In this document: piece by piece, positions 34,450 to 48,406 of the stretch | Numbering within the stretch: the first letter of the stretch is position 1 | Layout: every line of letters starts with the position of its first letter | Source of the DNA: Thamnidium elegans | Taxonomy: Eukaryota > Mucoromycota > Mucoromycetes > Mucorales > Mucoraceae | Assembly (NCBI GenBank): GCA_025201345.1 | Contig: JAIXMG010000026.1 | Coordinates: forward strand, 434,001-498,000 | Length of the DNA: 64,000 bases | Reading direction: 5' to 3' | The notes under the pieces: generated by a model | The model's input: only the letters and a program-made list of their open reading frames with translations | Database searches by the model: none | Told to the model about the DNA's origin: nothing | Position numbers and translations under genes: made by a program

Positions 34450-34887
34450 CTAGTGCTTGGGTGTAGTACCCTTATTAGTCTTGGGCTTTGCCATCTTTTT
34501 GTTACCCTTGACACCAACAGCCTTGGTGATTCTAACGGGAGCTCCTTCGCCTTCGTCGCGCTTCACCTTACCTAATATTAAAATTAAGGTTATTATTTAT
34601 TCTACAAAAAAAAAAATCATTGACTCTTTTCTTACCACCTGCAACACTAATACGTTGCAATGCATCTATTGTAATAAAATGTTAGCTTCATTGTGTACGT
34701 TTATAATTTTTTTCTACTTACCGTGAACATGAGCATTATTAGCTTGGAGTGCATCATTAGCAATGTTTTTGAGAGTGATTGGGCCAGTACCGATATGACG
34801 ATCAGCTTTAGCAGAGATGAGTGGGCCAGCAGAAACGGTGGCAATTAAAGCGAGGACAGCAGAAACAATGACAATAGTACGAACCAT
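34450..34887 (-). CDS. Small secreted protein A (105 aa), paralogue of the gene at 36246-36915
   Basis: Three exons (34887..34722, 34665..34636, 34571..34450) join in frame to 105 aa; the middle exon is 30 nt. Residues 1-20 (MVRTIVIVSAVLALIATVSA) are a textbook signal peptide. The mature part has HIGTGPITLKNIANDALQ and a strongly basic, Lys/Pro-rich C-terminus. A K-R pair (VKRDEGEG) follows the middle exon and could be a Kex2-type processing site. I know no function. The related gene about 1.4 kb away has the same strand, exon pattern and signal peptide, so the two arose by tandem duplication. Secretion is inferred from the leader only. Confidence 0.75.
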
Positions 34888-36057
34888 GGTTGAGATAATT
34901 GTTAAACAAAAGTAAATTGAAACTAATACAGAAAAAAATAAACGAGAATAAATTAGTATTTATACTCTTTTTTCTGATGTGTAATTTACTGCATTTTTTT
35001 TTTTAAACGCTTAAATTGATATTTGTTAAAAAAAAAAAAAAAAAAAAGAAAGATAAGTGAAGGGGGTGACTATTTAATAAAGAAAAGATCTTCCGTTTCG
35101 TTAGACCTCCCTTTGGAATTTAGCAATAGTGTTTTGCGCACGGATAATTAAGGATATAATTCAATGCATAATAAATATACAAATATTATCTATCGGCTTC
35201 TAACTCGCAAACATTAAAATAAAAAACCCTTTCTAACATCACTAACAAGGGATATCATATTTAAGAAAATCCTTACTACATAAATTTAAAAAGAAAACTT
35301 TGGCGTATCATATGTCGCCGTACCTGAATAAACCAAAGTTGGAAAGTAGGGAATGCAAATAAAGCTATTTTATTATTTAAATATATACATTTATTTTTCA
35401 AGTGGAAAAAAGTGTGGTTTTTCCTTCTTAAATTTAGTAGTTATCCAATAACATCATATAGTAATAGTGATTCTTGAATTTAAAGATCGCCTATTATTTT
35501 TTTTCTTTACCCTTATCATTGACAAATAGTGGATCTACCTTAATTTTTAAGAAAGTTTTTCTGGCTAATAGTATTTTGTTTGTTTGTTTTTTTTTTTTAG
35601 ATTTACGGGTTAGCGTAAACTAACGTTTAATATATCTTTATTACCTTGTCAGTACATACTATCTGCACAACGTCATTAACGCGGTAAAGAATTTACATAT
35701 AACCAAAGTTTTAATAAAAGACCTAAAGGCAAAATAGAAGAAAAAATCACATACTAGATGCACCATATAACGTTAAGTGTAATTCAACACTCATATGCAC
35801 TTTTTTTTTTTTATGTTCGTTTATTCGTTAAAATCAATACTTATTATAAAGCTAAATGCAAATAAACAAAATGTAGGCACGCTTATTTCCCCTTAATTTT
35901 TTTTTTTTTTTTTTTTTTTTAGGGATTTATGAAAGTGGGAAGCAAGGGATAGACATCTTTGAAAACTGTTAAGTTATATATATATATGGATATATATATT
36001 GAGCCTAATACGTGTTGCAAAGGACGTGCTTATTTATTCCATTTGATTAGCAATCGG

Positions 36058-36091
<34 letters not shown>

Positions 36092-36245
36092 TGTATATTA
36101 CGTAGTTAAATATGACAAAATTTTTTATTTGTTAAATTAAAAGAATAGTATGGGTGACAAGAAGTAAAGTAGTTGATGCGTAAACTTTAAGAAACCGATA
36201 ATGTTATGAGATTAATGAGATAATTATATGCGAAATAGAACAGAT
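34888..36245. other. Intergenic between the two secreted-protein genes
   Basis: AT-rich with long A and T tracts (35029-35047, 35899-35920, 36061-36089) and a TATA-rich stretch near 35980. No gene seen. It holds the promoter of secreted protein A. Confidence 0.55.
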
Positions 36246-36915
36246 TTAATCCATGTTGATTCTTGAATCCATTTTGTTCATTGTGGCCTTTCCGTGCTTA
36301 GTATGGCCCTTATGGCTAGCCTTGGGAGAGTGTTTATGGTCTCCACGCTTAGCTAAGTCTTTTTGATCCAAAAATAAATTAGGTAAATTAAATACAACGT
36401 ATAATAAGAGTAATTACCAATGCCATTGTCTCTTTTCATACAACCACATCCAGGGCCGTGAACATGATCATAGTCACCACCGACGTCGGGACGGAAAGGA
36501 CGGTGAGGACGATGGGGACGGGGACGACGAGAAGGACGGTTAATTGGTGGACGACCTCCATCATTACCTCTGTTACCTCCGCCATTACCTCTGTTACCTC
36601 CACCATTGTCTCCATCATCACCTCTTCCTCTATCTCCATCATTATCACTATCACTGAGAATATATATGCCTTGGAGGATATCTATGGCACATTTTTAGTG
36701 TTGTAAAAAATGTAGTAATAATTATAATTTTTACCTTCAACTTCTGCGTTATTGACTGATCCGGCATCGTTAAGAACATTATTTAACGTAATTGCGTCGG
36801 TACCAATGTGATGCCCGCCGTCAACGTCTAAAAGAGACGCGTCAGGGGTAGGAATAGCAGAAATTGAGCCAATACATGCGATGATAGCTGATAAAAGAAT
36901 AGTAGAACGAACCAT
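36246..36915 (-). CDS. Secreted Gly/Arg/Pro/His-rich protein B (185 aa), paralogue of protein A
   Basis: Three exons (36915..36735, 36681..36418, 36358..36246) join in frame to 185 aa. The signal peptide is MVRSTILLSAIIACIGSISA. The block HHIGTDAITLNNVLNDAG corresponds to RHIGTGPITLKNIANDAL in protein A. The middle exon, much longer than its counterpart, encodes a low-complexity region: Asp/Gly/Asn repeats (GGGNRGN copies), then Arg-Pro-His repeats (NRPSRRPRPHRPHRPFRP) and a GPGCGCM motif. K-R pairs (MKRDNG, AKRGDH) flank the exon-3 junction and may be processing sites. The C-terminus is His/Lys-rich. The low-complexity exon looks like a lineage-specific expansion. Function unknown; a metal-binding or cell-wall role is speculation. 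Confidence 0.75.
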
Positions 36916-37293
36916 ATTGAATGAAGTAAAACGAATTGATGGAGATAAAAAAAGATTTAGCTAAATAAATCAGTATTTATATATATTTTTTTCAATATAT
37001 TTAACAAAGTATATATTGCTTATGATCGTTGTTGTAACTATGTGATAGATTAAAAATGTACGCGAAGATCTCTTTGCTTTCCCCTGCTAGAATTTGACGT
37101 CAAAAGGAATTTAATAGTAAATACGCAAGAATAATGTAATCCTTTTATTATTTTATTCCCTTCGCCCTTTATTTTTATCCCTTGGGAAATGCAAGAAATT
37201 AATAAGTTATAAGTATAATGGCCACAAAAGAGAAAAAAAAGAACGAAGGAAGTACATAGAGATTTTTTAAAAAAAAAATCAATTATTATATTA
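36916..37293. other. Promoter of secreted protein B and MCM6 3' flank
   Basis: About 380 nt of AT-rich DNA without a gene. Confidence 0.5.
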
Positions 37294-40478
<3,185 letters not shown>

Positions 40479-40535
40479 CGTTTCTGCTTTTTTTTTTTAT
40501 TATGTTGTTTATAAGAAACAAAAACTAGGTTTCAA

Positions 40536-40588
40536 CGCGAAAAATTTGAAATAAAATTTGAAATAAAAAAAAATTGGTCACAACGCGT
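40536..40588. promoter_or_regulatory. MCB- and SCB-like boxes upstream of MCM6
   Basis: CGCGAAA at 40536-40542 fits the SCB consensus CRCGAAA, and ACGCGT at 40583-40588 is an MCB core. They lie about 60 and 105 bp upstream of the MCM6 start. Yeast MCM genes are expressed around M/G1-S, so G1/S control by an SBF/MBF-like factor is plausible here; it is inferred from words and position only. Confidence 0.5.
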
Positions 40589-41095
40589 TTTTCACAAGTC
40601 ACAGACTGTTTCTGTAACTGATATGAATTGACAAGAGGAGTTGCATCAATATCCCGGGGGAAAGCCGTATACACTTTAATATAATAAGACACAATTTTTG
40701 AACCACATTCTATTTACACGCTAATAGACCCCTTTTTTATCTACTTTTTTTTTAAGTCCTTTTCTTTTTTTCTTCGTTTATTAGCTATTCCACTTTTTTT
40801 TTATACTTTTTTTCCCTATATTCACACAGACCTATACGGCTCTCTCGGAATAACCGCCGTGCATAAAGATAACTATATATGTCCATGAAAAGTAATAAGT
40901 TACATTTTTTTTCCGATTATGTGAATAGAATGTGAATCAGGTTTTTTATGAGGTTTTTTGTGAATATCGATTCAGACACGTAGATAAAAAGCCTTCGCGT
41001 AAGTACTAGTAAACATTTCATACTCCAAAAGACATCTTATCGACTGCTTTGAAATATTTCGTAACTAGATAATTAGGTTTAAGATAAACAATATG
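40589..41095. other. Intergenic, MCM6 upstream region
   Basis: AT-rich with short T tracts. No gene seen. Confidence 0.5.
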
Positions 41096-42251
41096 GAACT
41101 GGTGCGGAACCAGAGCAAGAAATACATGAATATAACGAGGTATTATAGGATATAATTATAGCGATGCCCAATTAGCGATTTTATTTACAAAGTTACTATT
41201 TAATAAGTTGAACAAGATGATTCCTCTATTGGCATTGAGTTTCCTTCGGATCTCAGTAAAGATTATCATCCTTTAGTAGAGGCTGAAGAATACGATCTTC
41301 AGCAAGTTGACAATCACAATAATTCACAAAATAGTGCAGTCTGGTCATACCGGTTTGATAATGCTGAAAAGACGTCATATCGTGATGTTATTAATGAACT
41401 TATGACAATTTGAAATGTATCGTTATAACTAGAACCAAAAGGGTTATCAGATTTGCGATTGATGTAAGTTTTAAGCACGCTTTGACTGTATAAACTTAAT
41501 CGACTAAATACTTTGTTTCTAGCTCACTCAATCATGTTTACTTATTCAATCTAGACATCAAAAGAAGTATTATGTACTTCATTTCTTTCCGAATCATTAC
41601 AGTAATTTACAAATAATGTCGTATTTATAGAAAGAAATACTTTGATAAATAACACTATGTAATTATTATAACCGGCGTATTATGAAAGACGTTTTAATAG
41701 AACCGGCAATAATAATTAGTGATCGTGTCATACTATGGTATACAAAATTTCACAGGTAAATTCATGTGGTACAACCAAAATTGAGTGAGAAAATGCGCTT
41801 TGAAGAAATCGATATTCTTGATATAGACAACCAGAACAAAGGGCAACAGACTTTATTTAAAAAAGAAGATTGTGATAAAATGACCAATTATTATAGTCGT
41901 AAATATAAGTTACCTACTGCACGTACCACCAAAAACCCTGAATTATATTTTCAGCAAGTGCGGTTTGTCGAATTCTGCTTTTGCTGGCAGACAGAATATT
42001 GATAAACTTTGCTCCGTAAAAGGCATTAATATTATTGATTACAAAACGTACAAACTCCTGACTGTATTTTAGAATTGATTGATGACACCCAACATATTCT
42101 TAATCCAAGCGACGTAAATAGATTAACCGAAGACGACTACACTTACCTAGTATGGCTGCCTCTTTTTAAACGCTTGTTTGCAATTGGTGACAGCGAGATT
42201 CGACTTAGTCCCACCGCTCATTATTTTAATAAAAAAATCTGTCAAAGATAG
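41096..42251 (+). pseudogene. Degenerate gene, probably of a Mucorales-expanded family
   Basis: Clear coding-like segments are separated by stops and frameshifts. 41207-41413 reads VEQDDSSIGIEFPSDLSKDY on to SYRDVINELMTI and then a stop; an out-of-frame LEPKGLSDLRLM follows. 41523-41630 reads LTQSCLLIQSRHQKKYYVL and then stops. 41766-41965 reads PKLSEKMRFEEIDILDIDN and continues. 42072-42251 reads ELIDDTQHILNPSDVNRLTE then DDYTYLVWLPLFKRLF. The first candidate exon cannot be joined without a stop. The D-D-Y...W-x-P-L segment resembles hypothetical proteins I remember as numerous in Mucorales; no function is known to me. Confidence 0.55.
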
Positions 42252-42659
42252 TGCTTGTAGCTTATATCTGTATATACCCTAATGAATCGCTGATCTAAAA
42301 AAACACAGTGGTTTATAGAATAACTTATCCTATTAACAGAAGTTGGTGTTTGATTACCCGTTCTATAACTTATAAAGCTAACGTTAGAAACTTTGGTTTG
42401 TTTAAACTAGGTTGCATTTTTTTCCCTCCTTTTTTTAAATCACGTGCTCTGACTTCTAACCCAGCTAATTCTGAGGCGAAATAAAAAAGTAGAATACGTC
42501 ATCAAATCAAATTAGGCTGTCCCGAGGCCCCCAACTGGCCCTGACAAGTTTGCGGGGAGGGGGTGCAAAAAAAAAAAAAAAAAAAAAAAAAAAGAAGAGG
42601 GTAAAAAAAGTTATAGCAAACACTCACTCTTTTTCTATAAATTATATAAATCAGTAAAA
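42252..42659. promoter_or_regulatory. ATP5 upstream region with a 20-bp G-rich box
   Basis: The element GCGGGGAGGGGGTGCAAAAA lies at 42552-42571, 108 bp before the ATP5 start, and runs into an A tract. The identical 20-mer is present before AFG1 (58521-58540). The rest is AT-rich with no gene. Confidence 0.55.
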
Positions 42660-43321
42660 ATGGCTTCTAGATTCACCCGTTTGGCTACCTCTGTCCCTAA
42701 GGTAATATATTTACTGCCTTTTTTTAACGACACTAAAACGACGTATTTACGAGTACAATCACCCTGCGTTCGTTTTTTTTTGTTATTATTTCTCGACATG
42801 GACTTTTTTTTATATAAAAAAAAACTAATTACCTACTTATTTATAGTTTGCTCGTGGTTACGCTGCTGCCCCCGCTGTCATCAAGGTAATTTCATATTTT
42901 TAAAGCAAATAAGATTAAATGAAGTTTTGAAAAAAAAAACTAACATGAGAGAAATAATAGGCTCCTATTACCCTTTTCGGTCTTGATGGTCGTTATGCCA
43001 CTGCTCTTTACACTGCTGCTGCTCGTCAAAACACTCTTGAAGCCGTTGAGAAGGATCTTAAGACCCTTAACTCTGCTGTCGAAAAGGATTCTACCCTCAA
43101 AGCTTTCTTGGAAAACCCCACTATCAACCGTGCTGCCAAGATGGAAGGTATCAACGCTGTTTTAAGCAAGTCTGGTAAGGCTAACCAAATCACCCAAAAC
43201 TTCTTTGAGACTTTGGCCGAAAATGGTCGTTTGAACCAAACCGCCAAGGTTATTGCTTCTTTCGGTGAATTGATGAGTGCTCACCGTAACGAATTACCCC
43301 TTGTTGTCACCTCTGCCAAGG

Positions 43322-43357
<36 letters not shown>

Positions 43358-43685
43358 ATAAACGAAAAAGAGAGAAAAGGGTATACTAATATAAAATGTA
43401 TGATAGGCTTTGGACAAGGCTACTTTGAACAAGATTGTTGAATCTCTTCAAAAGTCTACCCTTGCTGAAGGTAAGAAGCTCCTTGTTTCCAACAAGGTTA
43501 AGCCCGATATTCTCGGTGGTATTATGGTTGAAGTTGGAGATAAGAGTATCGATTTGACTGTTTCTGCTAAGCTCTCCAAGTTGAACAAGTTGATCACTGG
43601 TAAGTTGTATAATTAAAATGATGATGATGGCTACGAATACTAACTGTGCGTGTTTTTTTTTTATTACCTTACAGACTCTATCTAA
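42660..43685 (+). CDS. ATP5: Mitochondrial ATP synthase subunit 5 (OSCP)
   Basis: Peripheral-stalk subunit that ties the F1 head to the stator in the inner mitochondrial membrane. Five exons (42660-42701, 42847-42885, 42961-43320, 43407-43599, 43675-43685) join in frame to 214 aa, the usual length. The presequence MASRFTRLATSVPKFARGYA is Arg/Ser-rich. Family blocks are LFGLDGRYATALYTAA, AFLENPTINRAAKM, FFETLAENGRL and VSNKVKPDILGGIMVEVGDK. The last exon is 11 nt and supplies only D-S-I and the stop; intron 3 is largely a TA microsatellite. Codons are richer in C-ending forms than in neighbouring genes, as expected for a highly expressed gene. Confidence 0.95.
43323..43353. repeat. TA microsatellite inside ATP5 intron 3
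   Basis: About 15 TA units directly after the GTAATA donor. Confidence 0.85.
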
Positions 43686-44827
43686 ATACATATATATAAA
43701 AAAGAAAGAATATAAAAATACTTTTTTTTAACTACTTTTAACACATCATCTTTGTCTTTTTTTCTTAAAAAAAAGTAAAAAAAAAAAAAATCAATTACAC
43801 TTCTATTTCAAAAACACACTTTAAAAATTATACAGTGTTTCGCGTATGAAAAAGTTTGGGAGCTAAAATAAAAGGATTTTCAACTAAATAGTATTTTTAT
43901 CTTTTGTTATTAAGATTAAATGAAAAAAAAAAAAAAAATCCCCTACTTGGTATTCCTTAACCTTCATTAAAAAAACGATTTAGGTAATTTGCTAATTGTT
44001 ATGCAAAAGGCTATTTTTACTATAAACGACACTTTTTATGTCACTATGTTCCTACTTTTATCGATCGTAATTAGTTGAATGCAAGTGCCGTTTATTACAT
44101 CACTGCAGCTTTCATACGATATGATATTCAAGCGTGAAAAAAATGAATCTTCTCTTCCAAGGTCCTTATACAGAATACCTACTCGGTATTAGAATGTGAT
44201 AACATATTACGGTCATAAAGAAATAGTTTACGAAAAGAAATGTTTCTAACTATATAGAACTTGATGCAAACTAACTAGTCTTAACATCAGCTAGTAAAAT
44301 CATCATATTATTTAGACCCGTTTAATTCTACGAGCCCTTTTTTTTCGCGAAAACGTTTTAGTCTATCGTAACAAACTGTTTAAAATTAGTAGCAAAGATA
44401 AAAAAAAGAAGTTATGGTATAAATTTCGGGTTACAACAATTTTTACCTAATCACAACAGTAATAATTAAACTGTTTTAAACAACTCTGCAGTGTGACATT
44501 ATAGTATTCATGATTACCATGTAATCTATAGAAAGAAGTGTTGATGATTCATATTTTTTTTTTTAAAAAGAATACTCGGATATCATATCGTTAAATGGTT
44601 TTATAATATTCTACAATGACGATAGAAGTATTGTTCAGTACGGATGTGCTCCCTTAATGTCTACATTTTCAAACGCGAAATACAGCATGTAAAATTGATT
44701 AAAAGACCGTTATTTTGTCTTAAGTACCACCTTCTAATTTAAGTGAGTTTATTTATATACTTTTTCATATATATTTATTTTCTCTCTTTCCTTTTTTCTT
44801 GAAAAAAAAAGGTTAAATATATGAAGA
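43686..44827. other. Intergenic, ATP5 to the tubby-like gene
   Basis: AT-rich with short A and T tracts. No gene, RNA or repeat was recognised. Confidence 0.5.
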
Positions 44828-45793
44828 ATGTCCTCATCTAACGACATTACACCACCTTCACCCATCTTGATCGTAGACAGTTACCCAAGTGCACCAACTA
44901 TAACTAGTTCAAAAACACACATTAGCATCTGCTCAAGTACATTAGAATACAATATTAAAGAAAATGATAATAGTATAGAATATACGGAGATAGAGTTAGA
45001 TAACACCATAATTTATTACTATCAAGAACCACCGTTAAGCTCGTTACAACCCGAATTAAATGAAGAACAGAATGTATTATTACTTTATAACCAAGCCAAA
45101 GAACCAATATGGAAACTGACAAACCGAGATTGGCACGGCATGACATTAATTTATCACCACCTAATTATTGTTCTATCTACTACTCCGCCTCAATTTAGAT
45201 TCACCTTTAATAAACAATTTTATCATTGGCAAGTAGTGAAAGAATCATTACATGATTACTCACTAAAATGTTATGTTACTGATACCAAACAATTGATCGC
45301 TCAATTCGATAAAAGCAAATTATTATTAAATTCAATATACACAAATCCATTTAAACAATCTGAAGATGATGATCCTTTTACTACACTTGTCCTATTATCT
45401 GGTTTACTTGTAAATAATCATATAAAAGCTCTATTAAAATCGCTAGGAAATAGTCATGATGCGTTACAGTTAATTATTGACCCTCAAAGAAAGCAACAAC
45501 AACAAATTGAAGATGAAGAGTATGATGAGATTGCTAGTTTATCCTCTGCGTATCCAAGAAATTACCCCGGACATCAAAGTTTAGTTGATGAAAGAGGAAG
45601 TAGATGGTCTTCTGCTGATTCATTTAAAAGTATCGAATTAGATCCCGGTGTTTGGCATTGTTGGTGGGGATATAAATTTTGGTGGTCGTGGTTTCCATGT
45701 TGTATGCCTGGAGGTTGTTGCGATAGAGTTTGTATACGTTTCAAAAGGCACAAGTCAAAATCAAAGCAAGGCTGGCAGCAGCAACATTATTAA
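44828..45793 (+). CDS. Tubby-C-terminal-like candidate with a Cys/Trp-rich tail
   Basis: Single exon, 321 aa. The N-terminal 80 residues are Ser/Thr-rich and probably disordered. The middle (about 80-215) alternates short hydrophobic strands: LLLYNQAKEPIWKL, LIIVLSTTPPQFRFTF, FYHWQVVKESLHDYSLKCYV, IAQFDKSKLLL, then a hydrophobic helix LVLLSGLLVNNHIKALL. That pattern fits the tubby/scramblase-like barrel seen in fungal proteins, but I judge by pattern only. The tail is odd: DPGVWHCWWGYKFWWSWFPC, then CCMPGGCC and a basic end, which suggests membrane attachment, for example by palmitoylation. An out-of-frame ATG (44821) lies seven bases upstream. Function unknown. Confidence 0.6.
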   Translation: MSSSNDITPPSPILIVDSYPSAPTITSSKTHISICSSTLEYNIKENDNSIEYTEIELDNTIIYYYQEPPLSSLQPELNEEQNVLLLYNQAKEPIWKLTNRDWHGMTLIYHHLIIVLSTTPPQFRFTFNKQFYHWQVVKESLHDYSLKCYVTDTKQLIAQFDKSKLLLNSIYTNPFKQSEDDDPFTTLVLLSGLLVNNHIKALLKSLGNSHDALQLIIDPQRKQQQQIEDEEYDEIASLSSAYPRNYPGHQSLVDERGSRWSSADSFKSIELDPGVWHCWWGYKFWWSWFPCCMPGGCCDRVCIRFKRHKSKSKQGWQQQHY

Positions 45794-45813
45794 ACATACC
45801 TGATATATTTGAT

Positions 45814-45845
<32 letters not shown>

Positions 45846-46629
45846 AAGTTTAAATCTCTTGTTTGTAATAATTACTCAAATAAAATCATTTATATAAAAT
45901 TGTGATTTCCTTGGTTGTTTATATATGTGTGACATACTTGGCGAGTGGAACCCTATCTCTAGTACTTAAAGCCGCGAAACATGTTTTTGCTTGGCGCCCA
46001 AGGAGCTGATATTATGATTTTTAATTGCAAACTCGTCAAAGACAGACAGAGTAAGTTAATCTTTTTTTACAAATAAAACCCTTAGTAATTTCAACTTGTA
46101 TCGTACAGATAAAAAAAAAGAAGCTTATACTATAAGTTACGTTTAAAATTTGATATTGTTTAATATAATTAATACAAGTTGTTTTTGATACATGTGCGAT
46201 TTAAATTAGCCAGTAAACTAAAAATACAGTTACCAAAAAGTCTAGAACTCTACTTCTATTTATCCCCTATCTTTGTTTTGAAAGAATTGACTTCTGGATT
46301 TCACTGTACTTTATTTTTATACTGGCTAAAAACCTTCTCTAAATTGTTAAATTATTCTAAAAATTAAAACTTTCTTATTCTCAAATACATAGTCGATCAT
46401 AATACCAAAGAGTATCAGTATATTTTTGAATTAAAGGATTAAAAATTAGAAAATCAACAAAGTCCCAAAAAACACTGAGAAATCCGGTACATGAGAGTGA
46501 CGTTTGATTTGTTGAATTGTGGTGTGCGTAGAGGAAAAAAGGCCTCTTTTTAAAAATTGTTTTAAGTGTATTTTTGTACACACATATAGATAAATATATA
46601 TAGCTGTATATTTCATTCTTTAGCTTTGC
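45794..46629. other. Intergenic, upstream of ADA2
   Basis: Contains a GA microsatellite (about 45815-45845, 15 units) just after the previous stop. The rest is AT-rich with no gene. Confidence 0.55.
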
Positions 46630-48207
46630 ATGACAATTACACACCGACAAAAACCTTCTGGTAGCACATTAAGTGCTGTAACAAATGCAGATGGCGGATC
46701 AGGCGTAGATGACAAGGAACCACCTAAATATCATTGCGACGCTTGTTCTAATGACGTGACAAATACAGTTCGTATTCGTTGCGCAGATAAAGACTGTCCT
46801 GACTTTGACCTGTGTGTTACTTGCTTCTGTGGAGGAGCAGAACCTGTAAAGCATAAAACCTGGCACGACTATCGTATTGTAAAACCTCACAATTTTCCGA
46901 TTTTCAGCGAAGATTGGGATGCCGATGAAGAGTTATTATTGATTGAAGCTGCAGAAAAGATGGGCATTGGTAATTGGCAAGCTATTGCTGATTATGTAGG
47001 TACAAAGAGTCGCAATGAATGCGAACAACATTACTTGGATGTTTATGTGTCGAGTCCCAACTGGCCTTTACCCCGTATGAATTTGCAGTTCGAAACTAGC
47101 GAAGAACAGTGTCGTGAGCGAAAGCGTCATCGTTTACAACAATCGCGTGGGCTTGTGCCACGTAAACCTGTATCGTCTCATCCTAATAATGCTAAACCTA
47201 TTACGAGTGGACCGGCATTTCATGAAATTCAAGGTTATATGCCTAGAAGATTTGAATTTGAAACAGAATATGAAAATGACGCGGAACAATTTGTTAAAGA
47301 CATGGTATTTAATGATGATGATACTCAAGAAGAAATCGATTTAAAGGTGATGGTATTGGATATATATAATTCTCGACTGGATCGTAGAATGGAAAGGAAA
47401 AATTTAATTTTCGACAGAAGATGGTTAGATTTTAAGCGAATGCAAAGTATGGATAGAAAGAGGTTAAAGGAAGAGCGTGAAATATATAACAAAACTCGTG
47501 TGTTTTGTAAATTACAGACTGAAAATGATTATGAAACGTTCGTTAAAGGCTTGGTAAAGGAACAACAATTAAGAGATAGAATATCTACGTTACAGGAGTG
47601 GAGGCAGGCCGGTCTAACCACTATTAAACAAGGCGAACAATACGAAAGAGAAAAACAAAATAGGTTGGGTCAATTAAAGACACTGTTATCCTTATCAAGT
47701 GAAAGGTTGGGAGCTAGCGGTTCAGCTCAAAGAAACTCATATAGATCTCAAATGACTTCGCTTATACCATCTAATGGTGCCAGTTATTATAGAGATAGAC
47801 CAACACAATCAAGTGTTGCACCTGTGGCTGCTTCCACCATCACATCTGCTGCTCCAGCTGGCGGCAGAAAACCTGCTAATCCATTAAATATTCGTGATGC
47901 GGATGGTGTACATTTGTTAACTGAAGAAGAACAAATATTGTGCTCTACTTTACGTATTATGCCTAGACCTTATCTTGTTATTAAAGATACAATATTAAAG
48001 GAATATGCAAGACAAGGTTATCTGAAACGAAGACAAGCTAGATCACTTATTAAAATTGATGTTAACAAGACAAGTAGAATTTATGATTTCTTTGTAGAAA
48101 GTGGTTGGATTAAATCATTTAAAGATCCGGCTACTGCTACACCACAATCACAAACACCAGCAGCGTCCACCCCAAATTCATTACTTACCACTACAGAAGC
48201 TAAATAA
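46630..48207 (+). CDS. ADA2: Transcriptional adaptor Ada2 (SAGA complex)
   Basis: Adaptor that stimulates the Gcn5 histone acetyltransferase in SAGA-type complexes in the nucleus. Single exon, 525 aa, slightly longer than yeast Ada2 (434 aa). Domains in order: a ZZ zinc finger (about 33-80; YHCDACSNDVTN, DFDLCVTCF), a SANT/Myb-like domain (about 92-140; WDADEELLLIEAAEKMGIGN followed by WQAIADYVG), the central ADA region (GYMPRRFEFETEYENDAEQF), and a C-terminal SWIRM domain (about 440-505; ADGVHLLTEEEQILCSTLRI, ending YDFFVESGWI). A low-complexity linker precedes SWIRM. Confidence 0.95.
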   Translation: MTITHRQKPSGSTLSAVTNADGGSGVDDKEPPKYHCDACSNDVTNTVRIRCADKDCPDFDLCVTCFCGGAEPVKHKTWHDYRIVKPHNFPIFSEDWDADEELLLIEAAEKMGIGNWQAIADYVGTKSRNECEQHYLDVYVSSPNWPLPRMNLQFETSEEQCRERKRHRLQQSRGLVPRKPVSSHPNNAKPITSGPAFHEIQGYMPRRFEFETEYENDAEQFVKDMVFNDDDTQEEIDLKVMVLDIYNSRLDRRMERKNLIFDRRWLDFKRMQSMDRKRLKEEREIYNKTRVFCKLQTENDYETFVKGLVKEQQLRDRISTLQEWRQAGLTTIKQGEQYEREKQNRLGQLKTLLSLSSERLGASGSAQRNSYRSQMTSLIPSNGASYYRDRPTQSSVAPVAASTITSAAPAGGRKPANPLNIRDADGVHLLTEEEQILCSTLRIMPRPYLVIKDTILKEYARQGYLKRRQARSLIKIDVNKTSRIYDFFVESGWIKSFKDPATATPQSQTPAASTPNSLLTTTEAK

Positions 48208-48406
48208 AGAAAAAAATATACACCGAGGATCATTTTTATTTATACACATATAACACATCTCTCTTTTCGTCATTCCTTACACTGCCCTCCCCTTCTCACA
48301 CACACACTTCACACACACACACAATTTCACATAGCTTATCTCTTTCTTTCTTTCGTTCTCTTCCTTTTTTTTTTCTTTTTTTTTATATACATAATAAATA
48401 CTCGAC

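Noticed and set aside
36436..36706. Open frames in both strands across the low-complexity exon of secreted protein B.
   Set aside because: They are shadow frames of the Gly/Asn and Arg/Pro/His repeats, which leave all frames open.
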